This document shows, piece after piece, positions 8,011 through 16,767 of a stretch of 64,000 bases of DNA. The DNA is taken from assembly GCF_019468565.1 (NCBI RefSeq), contig NZ_CP080521.1:8928001-8992000 (forward strand), read 5' to 3'. Both the position numbers and the translations under genes were made by a program. Numbering within the stretch: position 1 is the first letter of the stretch; the number at the start of each line of letters is the position of its first letter. The DNA is from Pseudonocardia sp. DSM 110487 (GTDB lineage Bacteria > Actinomycetota > Actinomycetes > Mycobacteriales > Pseudonocardiaceae). The notes beneath the pieces were generated by a model, which saw only the letters and a list, made by a program, of their open reading frames with translations, did no database searches and had not been told where the DNA came from.

Positions 8011-9366
8011 CTATGCGCGGACCACCGCGAGCACCTCGTCGCGCAGGGCCGCCATCGCGGCGGCGTCGGCTGCCTCGACGTTCAGCCGCAGCAGCGGCTC
8101 GGTGTTGGACGGGCGCAGGTTGAACCACGATCCGTCCGGCAGGTTCACCGTGAGCCCGTCGAGCTCGTCGAACTCGACGCCCTCGCGCGCGCCGTACGTC
8201 TCCTTGACCGCTGCGATCCGATCGGCCTGGTCGGCCACCGTCGAGTTGATCTCGCCGGAGGCGGAGTAGCGCTCGTAGACGGCCATCAGCTGCGACAGCG
8301 GCGCGTTCTGCTCGGCGAGCGCCGCGAGCGCGTGCAACGCGGCGAGCATGCCGGAGTCGGCCTTCCAGAAGTCGCGGAAGTAGTAGTGCGCCGAGTGCTC
8401 GCCGCCGAACACCGCGCCGGTCTCGGCCATCGTCTGCTTGATGAAGGAGTGGCCGACGCGCGTGCGCACCGGCGTGCCGCCGTGCTCGACGACGATCTCG
8501 GGCACCGCCTTCGACGTGATCAGGTTGTGGATCACGCTGGCGCCCGGGTCCTTGGCCAGCTCGCGGACGGCGACGAGGGCCGTGATCGCGCTCGGGCTCA
8601 CCGGCTCGCCGCGCTCGTCGACGACGAAGCAGCGGTCCGCGTCGCCGTCGAACGCGAGGCCGAGGTCGGCGCCCTCGGCGACGACCCGCTTCTGCAGGTC
8701 GACGAGGTTGGCCGGGTCGAGCGGGTTGGCCTCGTGGTTGGGGAACGAGCCGTCGAGCTCGAAGTACATGGGAACGACCTCGAACGGCAGCGGCTCGAAC
8801 ACCGCGGGGACCGTGTGCCCGCCCATACCGTTGCCGGCGTCCACCACAACGCGCAGCCGCCGCGACGAGCTGAGGTCGACGAGCTTGCGCAGGTAGGCCG
8901 CGTACTCCGAGAGCAGCTCGCGGTGGCTGACGGTGCCGCCACCCGGCCCGGCGGGCACGCCCGCCTCGACGGCCGCCCTGATGGCGGCGAGCCCGGTGTC
9001 CTGGCCGATGGGCGTGGCGCCCGCGCGGCAGAGCTTGATGCCGTTGTACTTGGCCGGGTTGTGGCTCGCGGTGAACATCGCGCCGGGCAGGCCGAGCGTG
9101 CCGGAGGCGAAGTACAGCATGTCGGTGCTCGCCAGCCCGATCGAGACGACGTCGAGGCCCTGCCCGTTGACGCCCTCCGCGAACGCCGCGGAGAGCGCCG
9201 GCGAGCTGTCGCGCATGTCGTGGCCGATCACGACACCCGTCGCGCCCTCGCCCCGCACGAGCGCGGCCATCGCCGCACCGATGTCACGGACGGTGGGTAC
9301 GTCGAGCTGCTCGCCGACAACACCACGGATGTCATAGGCCTTCACGATCGCGCCGAGATCTGCCAC
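8011..9366 (-). CDS. manB: Phosphomannomutase/phosphoglucomutase
   Basis: Converts mannose-6-phosphate to mannose-1-phosphate. 451 residues from a GTG at 9364-9366, just after which the conserved opening LGAIVKAYDIRGVVGEQLD appears; an upstream extension would run through the DUF3499 gene. The phosphoserine loop is TASHNPAKYNG (near residue 100), the metal-binding loop DGDADR (near residue 240), and the phosphate-binding loop RPSNTEPLLRLNVEA near the C-terminus. Together with manA, manC and the LCP/glycosyltransferase genes nearby it supplies GDP-mannose. Confidence 0.96.
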   Translation of the reverse strand: MADLGAIVKAYDIRGVVGEQLDVPTVRDIGAAMAALVRGEGATGVVIGHDMRDSSPALSAAFAEGVNGQGLDVVSIGLASTDMLYFASGTLGLPGAMFTASHNPAKYNGIKLCRAGATPIGQDTGLAAIRAAVEAGVPAGPGGGTVSHRELLSEYAAYLRKLVDLSSSRRLRVVVDAGNGMGGHTVPAVFEPLPFEVVPMYFELDGSFPNHEANPLDPANLVDLQKRVVAEGADLGLAFDGDADRCFVVDERGEPVSPSAITALVAVRELAKDPGASVIHNLITSKAVPEIVVEHGGTPVRTRVGHSFIKQTMAETGAVFGGEHSAHYYFRDFWKADSGMLAALHALAALAEQNAPLSQLMAVYERYSASGEINSTVADQADRIAAVKETYGAREGVEFDELDGLTVNLPDGSWFNLRPSNTEPLLRLNVEAADAAAMAALRDEVLAVVRA

Positions 9367-9392
9367 AGGACAGACACTAGCGAGGCGTCTTG

Positions 9393-9749
9393 TCAGTCCT
9401 CCGCGGACCCGGGGAGGACGCGCAGATGCCCGCGCCGTCCGGTGCCCGTGGCCGGCACGGGATCGACGGGACGGTCGGCCCGACCTGCCTCCCGCACGGC
9501 CTCGGCGAGCGCGGTGAGGTCGTCGCTGTTGTGCTGCGGCGGGGCGAACTCGCCCTCGAACCGCACGACCTCCCAGCCCCGCGGCGCTGTGAGGCGGTGG
9601 GCGTGCCGGGTGCACAAGTCGTAGGAATGGGGCTCGGCCTGGGTGGCCAGCGGGCCGACGACCGCCGTGGAATCGGCGTAGACGTAGGTGAGCGTGGCCA
9701 CCGCGGGCTCGGTGCACCCGGTCCGTGAACACCGCCGCACACTCAGCAC
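9393..9749 (-). CDS. DUF3499-family protein, Rv3258c type
   Basis: About 118 residues from a GTG at 9747-9749; a second GTG nine bases downstream is equally possible. The conserved opening is RRCSRTGCTEPAVATLTYVY, followed by SYDLCTRHAHRLTAPRGWE. Two pairs of Cys/His suggest a small zinc-binding module. This family is restricted to actinobacteria and lies next to manB in mycobacteria. No function is known. The C-terminal 50 residues are low-complexity and charged. Confidence 0.82.
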   Translation of the reverse strand: MLSVRRCSRTGCTEPAVATLTYVYADSTAVVGPLATQAEPHSYDLCTRHAHRLTAPRGWEVVRFEGEFAPPQHNSDDLTALAEAVREAGRADRPVDPVPATGTGRRGHLRVLPGSAED

Positions 9750-9947
9750 GTCCCGGACGATACCTCGTCCCACCGCCACTACCGCGCCGCGACGCGCGGC
9801 CATCCGTCGAACGTCGCATCTCGGCACGTGAGGGTGGCGAGCGGGACACCGGAGGAGGAAAGCGCGTCGCCGGTGCGGGTGGTGTCGGGGAGTCGACCCG
9901 GTGTCGGGGAGTGGGGCGGGGGCCCGCGGGGCCGTAGCATTCACGGT

Positions 9948-10427
9948 GTGACGACCGCGCGCCGCACGCTGCGCCGCTCTCCCCGGAGGCGGGACCGCCG
10001 GGGCCGTGGCCTGCGCGGGCTGATGTACCCCGCCAGCACGCCCGCATCTCGCACCCGCGCCGAGAAGTTCGACGCGATGGTCCTGGAAGCGCTCGAGCCC
10101 ATCGAGCTGCGCTGGGGATCCGAGCTCTCCGACCTCGATCTCGCCGTCGACGAGGTCCCGGAGGTCGAAGAGACCTCCCCCGACGACGTCGCGTGGGGCC
10201 AGGGTGTGCTCGCCGACGTCGGCGTGCCGCTCGCCCAGCTCGTGCCCGCCGGCGTCGACCCGGAAGGCCTGCCGTCGCGGGCCCGCATCGTGATCTACCG
10301 CAGGCCGCTCGAAGCGCGCGCCCGCGACGGTGCCGACCTCGCCGACCTGCTGCACGAGGTGCTCGTCGAGCAGGTGGCGGAGTACCTCAACATCGAGCCC
10401 GACGCCGTGGACGGCGGCGAGAGCTAG
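9948..10427 (+). CDS. Metallopeptidase-like protein, Rv3259 type, without HExxH
   Basis: 159 residues from a GTG at 9948. No clear ribosome site precedes it and a TAGCAT-like -10 lies close upstream, so the message may be leaderless. After a basic N-terminus the core runs from residue 35 to 155. The family belongs with zincin-like metallopeptidases, but the helix that should hold HExxH reads LLHEVLVEQVAEYL. The second histidine is missing, so proteolysis is unlikely unless the site differs. It is divergent from the DUF3499/manB genes and convergent with whiB2, as in mycobacteria. Function unknown. Confidence 0.72.
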   Translation: MTTARRTLRRSPRRRDRRGRGLRGLMYPASTPASRTRAEKFDAMVLEALEPIELRWGSELSDLDLAVDEVPEVEETSPDDVAWGQGVLADVGVPLAQLVPAGVDPEGLPSRARIVIYRRPLEARARDGADLADLLHEVLVEQVAEYLNIEPDAVDGGES

Positions 10428-10440
10428 CTAGCCCGGCCCC

Positions 10441-10773
10441 TCAGGAGGCGGCGCGGCGCAGCCTGCGCCGCTCACGCTCGGACAGCCCGCCCCAGATGCC
10501 GAAGCGCTCGTCGTGCGCCAGCGCGTACTCGAGGCACTCCGCGCGCACCTCGCAGCCCTGGCAGATGCGCTTGGCCTCCCGCGTGGAGCCGCCCTTCTCC
10601 GGGAAGAACGCCTCCGGGTCGGTCTGCGCACACAGTGCGCGCTCCTGCCAGTCCTGCTCCTCGCCGTCCTCCTCGGCGATGGCAACGATGGCTTCGCCGA
10701 ACGGGTCCGCGGTCGGATACGGAACTCCCGCAGAGGTTTCGACCAGCCCCATCGTGGCTGTGATCACGTTCAC
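10441..10773 (-). CDS. whiB2: WhiB-family iron-sulfur transcription factor, WhiB2/WhmD type
   Basis: About 110 residues from a GTG at 10771-10773, preceded by GGGGAGGT at good spacing; an ATG at 10750-10752 is the alternative. The four cluster cysteines are seen in ALCAQTDPEAFF, ICQGC and AECLEYAL, and the GIWGGLSERERRRLRR turn and basic helix end the protein. WhiB proteins bind a [4Fe-4S] cluster and interact with the primary sigma factor. WhiB2 controls septation and cell division in mycobacteria and streptomycetes. The neighbours match the mycobacterial locus. Confidence 0.95.
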   Translation of the reverse strand: MNVITATMGLVETSAGVPYPTADPFGEAIVAIAEEDGEEQDWQERALCAQTDPEAFFPEKGGSTREAKRICQGCEVRAECLEYALAHDERFGIWGGLSERERRRLRRAAS

Positions 10774-10938
10774 ATTGCCCACCTCCCCGCGCGCCCCCGG
10801 CGTGGCTGCCACCAACCCTACGGGCTGGGAATGACAGCAATGTAAGTACAGCGCTGTCAGTTCTCGGTTGGCAAGCTGAAGCTGCCGACTGGGTGATGCA
10901 GTCCACCCGGTCGGTCGCCCGATCAGCACAATGATCCG

Positions 10939-11715
10939 GTGAGTATCGAGTCTCATCGGGTCAGCCCGTGGTTCCTCCTCCTCGTGGCGATCACCGTCGC
11001 CGGGGCCCTACTCACGGTGACAGGGACGCCCACCGCGATCGCCGAGGGCTCTTCCGTGCAGCTCACGGCGGGGGTCGTGCTGCTCGTCCTCGGCGGGTGG
11101 GCGGTGTCGCTGTGCCTGCACGAGTTCGGGCACGCCGCCGTGGCGTACCGCGGGGGCGACCGGGAGGTGCGCGACAAGGGCTACCTCACGCTCGACATCC
11201 GCCGCTACGCCGATCTCGGACTGTCGATCGTGCTTCCGATCGTGATCCTCCTCGTGGGCGGGATCCCGCTCCCCGGTGGCGCGGTGTGGATCAACCACGC
11301 CGCGATCCGGTCCCGAGGCATGCGGAGCCTGGTGTCGCTCGCCGGTCCCGCCACGAATCTGGTGATCGGTGGACTGCTCACGGCGGCCGTCGTGCTGGTG
11401 CCGGACATGCCGATCGGGCTCGCTGTCGGGCTGTCGTGCCTCGCGTTCATCCAGGTGCTCGCGTTCGTCCTCAACATCATCCCGATCCCCGGCCTCGACG
11501 GGTTCGGCGTGATCGAACCGTTCCTGTCCCTCAACACCCGCCGGATGGCGGCGCGGGTGCGGCCGTGGGCGCCGCTCGTGCTGCTCGGGCTGCTCATCGC
11601 CGTTCCCGGCGTCAGCTCCGCCTTCTTCCAGGTGGGCGCCACGGTGTTCGCCGCGGTCGGGGGCGACGCCAGCCTCGCGTTCGCGGGCTACTCGGAACTC
11701 CTCTTCTGGCGCTGA
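10939..11715 (+). CDS. M50-family intramembrane metalloprotease
   Basis: 258 residues, GTG start, divergent from whiB2. Zinc site HEFGHAAVA in a membrane helix (about residue 55) and the second motif IPGLDGFGVIEP (about residue 182) are the hallmarks of site-2 proteases. About six helices are predicted. There is no PDZ or CBS domain, so it belongs to the short actinobacterial rhomboid-like S2P branch. Natural substrates of this branch are mostly unknown; regulated proteolysis of anti-sigma factors is known for larger relatives. It is not part of the mycobacterial whiB2 block and may be an insertion. Confidence 0.9.
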   Translation: MSIESHRVSPWFLLLVAITVAGALLTVTGTPTAIAEGSSVQLTAGVVLLVLGGWAVSLCLHEFGHAAVAYRGGDREVRDKGYLTLDIRRYADLGLSIVLPIVILLVGGIPLPGGAVWINHAAIRSRGMRSLVSLAGPATNLVIGGLLTAAVVLVPDMPIGLAVGLSCLAFIQVLAFVLNIIPIPGLDGFGVIEPFLSLNTRRMAARVRPWAPLVLLGLLIAVPGVSSAFFQVGATVFAAVGGDASLAFAGYSELLFWR

Positions 11716-11747
11716 GTGCGCTAGGGAGCACTAAGCACCAGCCGGGG

Positions 11748-12290
11748 TCAGGAGAGGCGGCGGCGGGCGGCGGCGACCATCGCCGGCACGGTGTCGGTGT
11801 CGTAGGGGAGGGCGTCGAGCGGCCACCAGCGCAGGTCGTCGGACTCCTCGCTGATCCGCGGCACGGCGCCCGCGGGCGCCCGCACGAGGAACCGGACGTC
11901 GAGGTGGCGGGTCGGCAGGCCGAGGGAGCAGGTGATCGGGTGGACGTCGACGTGCAGCGGTTCCGGGTCGATCACCAGCCCGTCCATGCCCGACTCCTCG
12001 GCGGCCTCCCGCAGGGCGGCGTCGGCGAGCGACCGGTCACCGGGCTCGCAGTGCCCCCCGAGCTGGAGCCAGCGCCCCACACGCGGGTGCAGGGTGAGCA
12101 GCGTGCGCTCCGCCGCCGCGTCGACCACGAGCGCGGACGCGGTGAGGTGGCCGGGCACGCACGAGCGCGAGCACGCGTCCTCGGGCCGGGCATCGAGGAA
12201 GGCGAGCAGCGCGTGCCGCAGGCCCTGCTGCCAATGGTCCGGCGGGTCCCACGCACGCAGCTCGGCGGCCGCCGTGGCCGGCGCTACCAC
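11748..12290 (-). CDS. NUDIX hydrolase overlapping fbiB
   Basis: 180 residues from a GTG at 12288-12290 that overlaps the fbiB stop by 7 bp. The Nudix box reads GHCEPGDRSLADAALREAAE followed by ESG (about residues 95-118), with the G, E, RE and EExG positions intact. The N-terminal 70 residues are a helical extension. The substrate is probably a nucleoside diphosphate derivative, not predictable from sequence. Translational coupling to fbiB puts it in the F420 operon. That raises the possibility of housekeeping of GTP-activated or damaged F420 intermediates, which is inference only. Confidence 0.88.
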   Translation of the reverse strand: MVAPATAAAELRAWDPPDHWQQGLRHALLAFLDARPEDACSRSCVPGHLTASALVVDAAAERTLLTLHPRVGRWLQLGGHCEPGDRSLADAALREAAEESGMDGLVIDPEPLHVDVHPITCSLGLPTRHLDVRFLVRAPAGAVPRISEESDDLRWWPLDALPYDTDTVPAMVAAARRRLS

Positions 12291-13480
12291 TCGACGAGCC
12301 CGATGGCCGGGTCGCCGGGCGCACGCGGCTGCGGCGGTTCGGCCGGAACCCCGATCCCGACGGCGCCGCGCAGCCGCCACCCGGGCGGGACGTCGACGAA
12401 GCCGCGGACGACGTCCGGCGCGATCGACGCCGTCCAGTGCGAGCCGAGCCCCTCCGCCGCAAGCGCCACGAGGAACGACTGCACGGCCGCGCCTGCGGCC
12501 ACCGGGTCGTCCGCATCCGCGTCGGCGCTGAAGGCGAGCACGAGCTCGGGAGCGCGCCGCAGCCGCTCGTCGAGCTGCGCGGACCGGCGGTCGCGGTCGC
12601 GCAGCCATGCGAACCTCATCGTCGGCGCGGCGGCGAGCGCGACGCCCACCGCACGCCGCACCGCGGACTCGTCCACCGGCTCGTCGGTGAAGTCGGCGGT
12701 GTCGCGCCGCAGCAGACCGGCCTCGCGCCTGCCGCGGGCGATGGCCTCGTCGGTGCCGAGCCAGAACATGTCCTCGTCGACGGGGCGGACGAGGTCGCGG
12801 GCCGTGGACCCGTCGTCGACGGGGTTCAGCCCGCGTACCACCGCAACCGGCAGCCCGCCGAGCTTCCCCTTGACCAGGTCGGCGGCCGCCGCCAGCTCGT
12901 CGGCCAGCGCGACCTCGGTGACCAGCAGCTCGTTGCCCTCCGCGTCGTGCATGCCCTCGTAGCGGTGCAGCACCGGCAGCCCCGCCGAGCCGATCGCCAC
13001 GTCGGTCTGCCCCACCCGCCAGGTGCGCCCCATGGTGTCGGTGACGACCACGGCCACCTCGACACCCCGCAGCCGCCGCAGGTCGGCGCGCAGCCGCGCG
13101 GCGCTCGCGTCCGGGTCGGCGGGGAGCAGCGCGAGCTCGTCGCGCCGCACGTTGGAGCCGTCGACCCCGGCGGCGGCCTGCACGATGCCGAGCTTCCCCG
13201 CGACGATCAGCGTGCGCCCGCGGCGGGCGAGCACGCGCTCGGTCTCGGCGTCGACGAGCTCGCGGCGCAGCGCGTCGCGTTCGTCGGGATCGGTCGGCGC
13301 GGGGACGAGCCGGCCCTCCACCTTGGAGAACACCTTGGACGTGACGACCACTACGTCGCCGTCCTCCAACCACGGGGCCGACGCGGCCAGTGCACCGGCG
13401 AGGTCGTCGCCGGGGCGGAACTCGGGCAGCCCGCGGACGGGCAGGACGGTGAGGCCATCGGGCGCGGCGTGGTCAGGCAA
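12284..13480 (-). CDS. fbiB: Coenzyme F420:L-glutamate ligase FbiB
   Basis: 398 residues. The N-terminal CofE-like domain (about 1-235) carries DGDVVVVTSKVFSKVEGR, NVRRDELALLP and VVVTDTMGRTWRVGQTDVAI. The C-terminal nitroreductase-like domain (about 245-398) fits the FMN-binding domain that in mycobacteria reduces dehydro-F420. FbiB adds the polyglutamate tail and completes F420. The gene overlaps fbiA by 8 bp and the NUDIX gene by 7 bp, giving an fbiA-fbiB-nudix operon. It is somewhat shorter than the mycobacterial protein as I remember it (about 448), the difference lying in the C-terminal domain. Confidence 0.95.
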   Translation of the reverse strand: MPDHAAPDGLTVLPVRGLPEFRPGDDLAGALAASAPWLEDGDVVVVTSKVFSKVEGRLVPAPTDPDERDALRRELVDAETERVLARRGRTLIVAGKLGIVQAAAGVDGSNVRRDELALLPADPDASAARLRADLRRLRGVEVAVVVTDTMGRTWRVGQTDVAIGSAGLPVLHRYEGMHDAEGNELLVTEVALADELAAAADLVKGKLGGLPVAVVRGLNPVDDGSTARDLVRPVDEDMFWLGTDEAIARGRREAGLLRRDTADFTDEPVDESAVRRAVGVALAAAPTMRFAWLRDRDRRSAQLDERLRRAPELVLAFSADADADDPVAAGAAVQSFLVALAAEGLGSHWTASIAPDVVRGFVDVPPGWRLRGAVGIGVPAEPPQPRAPGDPAIGLVEW

Positions 13481-14465
13481 CGGTGGCCCCGGCCAGCTCG
13501 AGCGCGCGGCGGGCCATCTCCGCGGTGGCCTCGACGTCGGTCATCAGCAGCGGCACCGACCGCACGTCGACCCCCGGCACGTCGGCGGTGTCGCCGCTGT
13601 GCACGAGCCAGCCGTCGAGCACGCCCCCGTCCGTGCGCGCCCCGAGATGCCGCCCGACGGCCTCGGCAGTGGTCTCCACGCCGATCGCGGTGAGGCAGGC
13701 GTCGGCCATCCCACGCACCGGCTTGCCGCCGACGATCGGTGAGAGCCCCACGACCCTCGCCTTCGTCTCCCGCAGCGCGTCGCGCACGCCGGGGACGGCG
13801 AGGATCGTGCCGATGCTCACCACCGGGTTGGACGGCGCGAGCAGCACGGCGTCGGCGTTCGCGATCGCGTCACGCGCGGCCGGCAGCACGCTCGCCTGCT
13901 CCGCACCGACGGAGACGATCTCGTGGGCGGTGGGCTCCGCGTGGTAGCGCACCCACCACTCCTGGAAGTGGATCGCCTTGCGCGCCTGCGGACCGGTTTC
14001 CGGGTCGTCCACGACCACGTGCGTCTCCACCCGGTCGTCGGTGGCCGGCAGCAGCCGGACGCCGGGGCGCCAGCGGTCGCACAGCGCCGTGATGACATCG
14101 GAGAGGGAGTAACCCGCCCGCAGCATCCGGCTGCGGACGAGGTGGGTGGCGAGGTCGCGGTCGCCGAGGCCGAACCAGCTCGGTTCCGCGCCGTAGGCGG
14201 CGAGCTCGTCGCGCACGGTCCACGTCTCGCCGACCCGGCCCCAGCCGCGTTCGGTGTCGATGCCGCCGCCGAGCGTGTACATGCAGGTGTCGAGGTCCGG
14301 GCAGATCCGCACACCGTGCATCCACACGTCGTCCCCGACGTTCACGACGGCGGTGATCTCGTGCTCCGAATCGCCTTCACCGGTGGCCGGCAGCCCGAGT
14401 GCCGCCTTCACCCCGAGCAGGAACCGGGCCCCACCGACACCGCCGACCAGCACCGTGACTCTCAC
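13473..14465 (-). CDS. fbiA: 2-phospho-L-lactate / phosphoenolpyruvate transferase FbiA
   Basis: 330 residues, the usual CofD length. It joins the activated C3 unit (EPPG or LPPG) to Fo, giving dehydro-F420-0 or F420-0. The opening VTVLVGGVGGARFLLGVKAA is the nucleotide-binding glycine loop of CofD. Later motifs are ERGWGRVGETW, LGDRDLATHLVR and SNPVVSIGTILAVPG. First gene of the fbiA-fbiB-nudix run; its promoter should lie in 14466-14535. With it, F420-dependent oxidoreductases such as the LLM-class enzyme at 34477 become plausible. Confidence 0.96.
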   Translation of the reverse strand: MRVTVLVGGVGGARFLLGVKAALGLPATGEGDSEHEITAVVNVGDDVWMHGVRICPDLDTCMYTLGGGIDTERGWGRVGETWTVRDELAAYGAEPSWFGLGDRDLATHLVRSRMLRAGYSLSDVITALCDRWRPGVRLLPATDDRVETHVVVDDPETGPQARKAIHFQEWWVRYHAEPTAHEIVSVGAEQASVLPAARDAIANADAVLLAPSNPVVSIGTILAVPGVRDALRETKARVVGLSPIVGGKPVRGMADACLTAIGVETTAEAVGRHLGARTDGGVLDGWLVHSGDTADVPGVDVRSVPLLMTDVEATAEMARRALELAGATVA

Positions 14466-14535
14466 GCGCGCGAGCCTACGCGCGCGTGATCGTCCATTCC
14501 CCGCTCCGGTTCCGAGGCGCAGGACACGAAGCCGT

Positions 14536-15447
14536 CTAGATGGCCCGGTAGTCCTTCGCGGAGAAGCGCGGGCCGAAGCGGGGGCGGCGGTACCCGGAGG
14601 CCTCGATGTAGCGCACCGCGCGGTGGCGCTGGGGTGTGTACGGCGCGAGCTCGGCGAGCATCCCCGCGTCGTCGAGGGGTCGGCCGAGCAGCGCCCAGCC
14701 GACGACCGACGGGATGTGGAAGTCGCCGACGCTCACCGCGTCCGGATCACCCCACGCGCGCTGCGCGATCTCGGCGGCGGTCCACACCCCGATCCCGGGC
14801 ACCTTCCGCAGGAGCTCCCGCCCGCTGCTCCCGCCCAGCTCGCAGGCCGCCTCCAGGCGGTGCGCCACCACGGCCGAGGCGAGGATGGCGCGCCTGCGGG
14901 CCAGGTCGACGCCTGCCCGGTGCCACTCCCAGTCCGGGATCGCGCGGATCTGCGCGGGTGACGGGGGCATCCGCATGCCGTCCGGGGCGGGACCCGGTGC
15001 CGGGTCGCCGAAGCGGCGGCACAGCTCCCGCCACGAGCGGCGGGCCTCGGTGCCGGTGACCTTCTGCTCCAGCACCGAGGGCACCAGCACGTCCCACACC
15101 CGCATCGACGCGCCGAGTCGCAGGCCCGGCATGCGCTTCGCGGTGTCCGCGATGAGGGGGTGGTGCGCGACGAACTCCTCGGGGCGATCGTTGGCGCCGA
15201 GCAGCGCCGGGATCCCGTGGAGTGTCCATGCGGTGCCGGGCCCCCACGCCTGCGCGACCACGGTGCCGTCTGAGCGGCGGCGCAGCGCCACGGTGGCCGG
15301 CCCGTCCGGGGTGGTGCCGGTCCGCCAGATCGCCGCGCCGTCGGCATGCCACGTGGGGTCGCCGCGGCCGCGGCGCAGCGGGGCGAGCACGCCGGCGACG
15401 TCGAGGCGGAAGTCCGGCCGCCACTCGCGCGTGCTCGCCCCGATCAC
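14536..15447 (-). CDS. HhH-GPD DNA glycosylase, AlkA-like
   Basis: 303 residues from a GTG three bases past the manC stop. The helix-hairpin-helix LLRKVPGIGVWTA (about 212-224) and the catalytic aspartate in SVGDFHIPSVV (Asp242) mark a DNA-3-methyladenine glycosylase II-type base excision enzyme. The N-terminal 110 residues match the AlkA_N-like domain. There are no FeS cysteines, so it is not an EndoIII/MutY. It is downstream of manC and probably co-transcribed, with no evident functional link. Confidence 0.88.
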   Translation of the reverse strand: MIGASTREWRPDFRLDVAGVLAPLRRGRGDPTWHADGAAIWRTGTTPDGPATVALRRRSDGTVVAQAWGPGTAWTLHGIPALLGANDRPEEFVAHHPLIADTAKRMPGLRLGASMRVWDVLVPSVLEQKVTGTEARRSWRELCRRFGDPAPGPAPDGMRMPPSPAQIRAIPDWEWHRAGVDLARRRAILASAVVAHRLEAACELGGSSGRELLRKVPGIGVWTAAEIAQRAWGDPDAVSVGDFHIPSVVGWALLGRPLDDAGMLAELAPYTPQRHRAVRYIEASGYRRPRFGPRFSAKDYRAI

Positions 15448-15449
15448 GA

Positions 15450-16523
15450 TCAGACGTCCGGGGAGAAGCGCAGCCCGTGCGGGGGCAGCACGACGTCGGG
15501 CCAGATCCGCATGCCGTGCCGCAGCTCGCAGTGGGCGCCCACGACGGCCCGGTCACCGATCACGGCGTCGTACACGGCGGCGCTCGCCTCGACGCGCGCC
15601 CCGTTGCCGACGACCGAGTTCACGACGCGGGCGTTGTCCCCGACCACGGCGCCATCGAACAGCATCGAGCCGTCGACCCGGGCGCCCTTGCCGATCTTCA
15701 CGCCACGCCCGACGATCGTGCCGCCGAACACACGCGCGGAGTCGTCGACGTTCGCGCCCTCCAGCAGCATCGACTCACCGGTCGGCCCGGGGAGCGCCGC
15801 GGAAGGAGCCACTCCGCGGACGAGGTCGGCGGAGCCCTTGACCAGGTCGAGCGGGGTGCCCAGGTCACGCCAGTACGCGGCGTCGACGTGCCCGGAGACG
15901 CGGGCACCGGCCTCCAGCATCCCGGGGAACGTCTCGCGCTCCACCGAGACCGGCCGGCCCTCCGGGATGGCCTCGATCGCCTCGCGGCGGAACACGTAGC
16001 AGCCCGCGTTGATCTGGTCGGTCGGCGGGTCCTCGGTCTTCTCGAGGAACGCGGTGACCCGGCCGTCCTCGTCGGTGGGCACGCAGCCGAACGCGCGCGG
16101 GTCCTGCACGCGCACCAGGTGCAGCGTGGCGTCCGCCTTGGTGCGGCGGTGGGTGTCCACTACCGCTGTCAGGTCCGTGCCGCACAGCACGTCACCGTTG
16201 AAGACGAGCACGTCCGGCGCGGAGAGGTACTTGTAGACGTTGCGGATGCCACCGCCGGTGCCCATCGGCTCGTCCTCGACGACGTACTCGATCTCCAGAC
16301 CGAGCGGCTTGCCGTCACCGAAGTACTCGGAGAAGGTCTCCGCGAGGTACGAGGTGCCGAGCACGACCCGGCGCACACCAGCCGCCCGGATGCGGGAGAG
16401 CAGGTGCGCCAGGAACGGCACGCCGGCCGTCGGCAGCATGGGCTTGGGGGCCGACAGCGTGAGCGGCCGCAGCCGGGTTCCCTTCCCGCCGACCAGCACC
16501 ACGGCTTCGACGTCGTCCAGCAC
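15450..16523 (-). CDS. manC: Mannose-1-phosphate guanylyltransferase
   Basis: Makes GDP-mannose from mannose-1-phosphate and GTP. 357 residues; nucleotide-binding motif VVLVGGKGTRLRPLTLS at residues 7-24, then the sugar site FNGDVL and PTDQINAGCYVF, and a C-terminal left-handed beta-helix with hexapeptide repeats (about 250-340). It closely resembles my memory of Rv3264c, including the C-terminus ending in SPDV or SSDV. It completes the GDP-mannose pathway with manA and manB encoded 6-10 kb away. The nucleotide preference (GTP) follows the family, not a residue I can read. Confidence 0.93.
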   Translation of the reverse strand: MLDDVEAVVLVGGKGTRLRPLTLSAPKPMLPTAGVPFLAHLLSRIRAAGVRRVVLGTSYLAETFSEYFGDGKPLGLEIEYVVEDEPMGTGGGIRNVYKYLSAPDVLVFNGDVLCGTDLTAVVDTHRRTKADATLHLVRVQDPRAFGCVPTDEDGRVTAFLEKTEDPPTDQINAGCYVFRREAIEAIPEGRPVSVERETFPGMLEAGARVSGHVDAAYWRDLGTPLDLVKGSADLVRGVAPSAALPGPTGESMLLEGANVDDSARVFGGTIVGRGVKIGKGARVDGSMLFDGAVVGDNARVVNSVVGNGARVEASAAVYDAVIGDRAVVGAHCELRHGMRIWPDVVLPPHGLRFSPDV

Positions 16524-16712
16524 GCGCTCTCCTCCTACGTTCTCGGGTCAGGGGTGCGACGCGCGAGCGCCGCAAGCGCCCGCGCCGGTCCACGAGCGCG
16601 GTCGCGCACGTACCGGTCCAACCGGCCGCGTGCGGCTCCAGGATGCCGTGCCCGTTCCCGAACGTGTCACCGGGATCGACATCGGCGGCGCTATCCGGGA
16701 CGAACCCGACAA

Positions 16713-16767
16713 GTTCAGGAAGGCCACGTTGCTGTCCTGCAGGTTCAGGAACGTGGCGTTCCTGAAC
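16713..16767. repeat. Palindromic intergenic repeat overlapping the mmuM stop codon
   Basis: GTTCAGGAAGGCCACGTT at 16713-16730 is an imperfect inverted copy of the right arm at 16743-16767, which is itself an 11-bp perfect palindrome GTTCAGGAACG-TGG-CGTTCCTGAAC. The stop codon of the downstream-ending mmuM gene (16745) lies inside the right arm, so the last nine residues are encoded by the repeat. Similar sequences are, as I recall, frequent between Pseudonocardia genes. It probably serves as a terminator. Confidence 0.65.

Noticed and set aside
16548..16744. Coding frames through the region between manC and mmuM
   Set aside because: Open frames here are due to the high GC content and the palindrome; no motif or start signal is seen.
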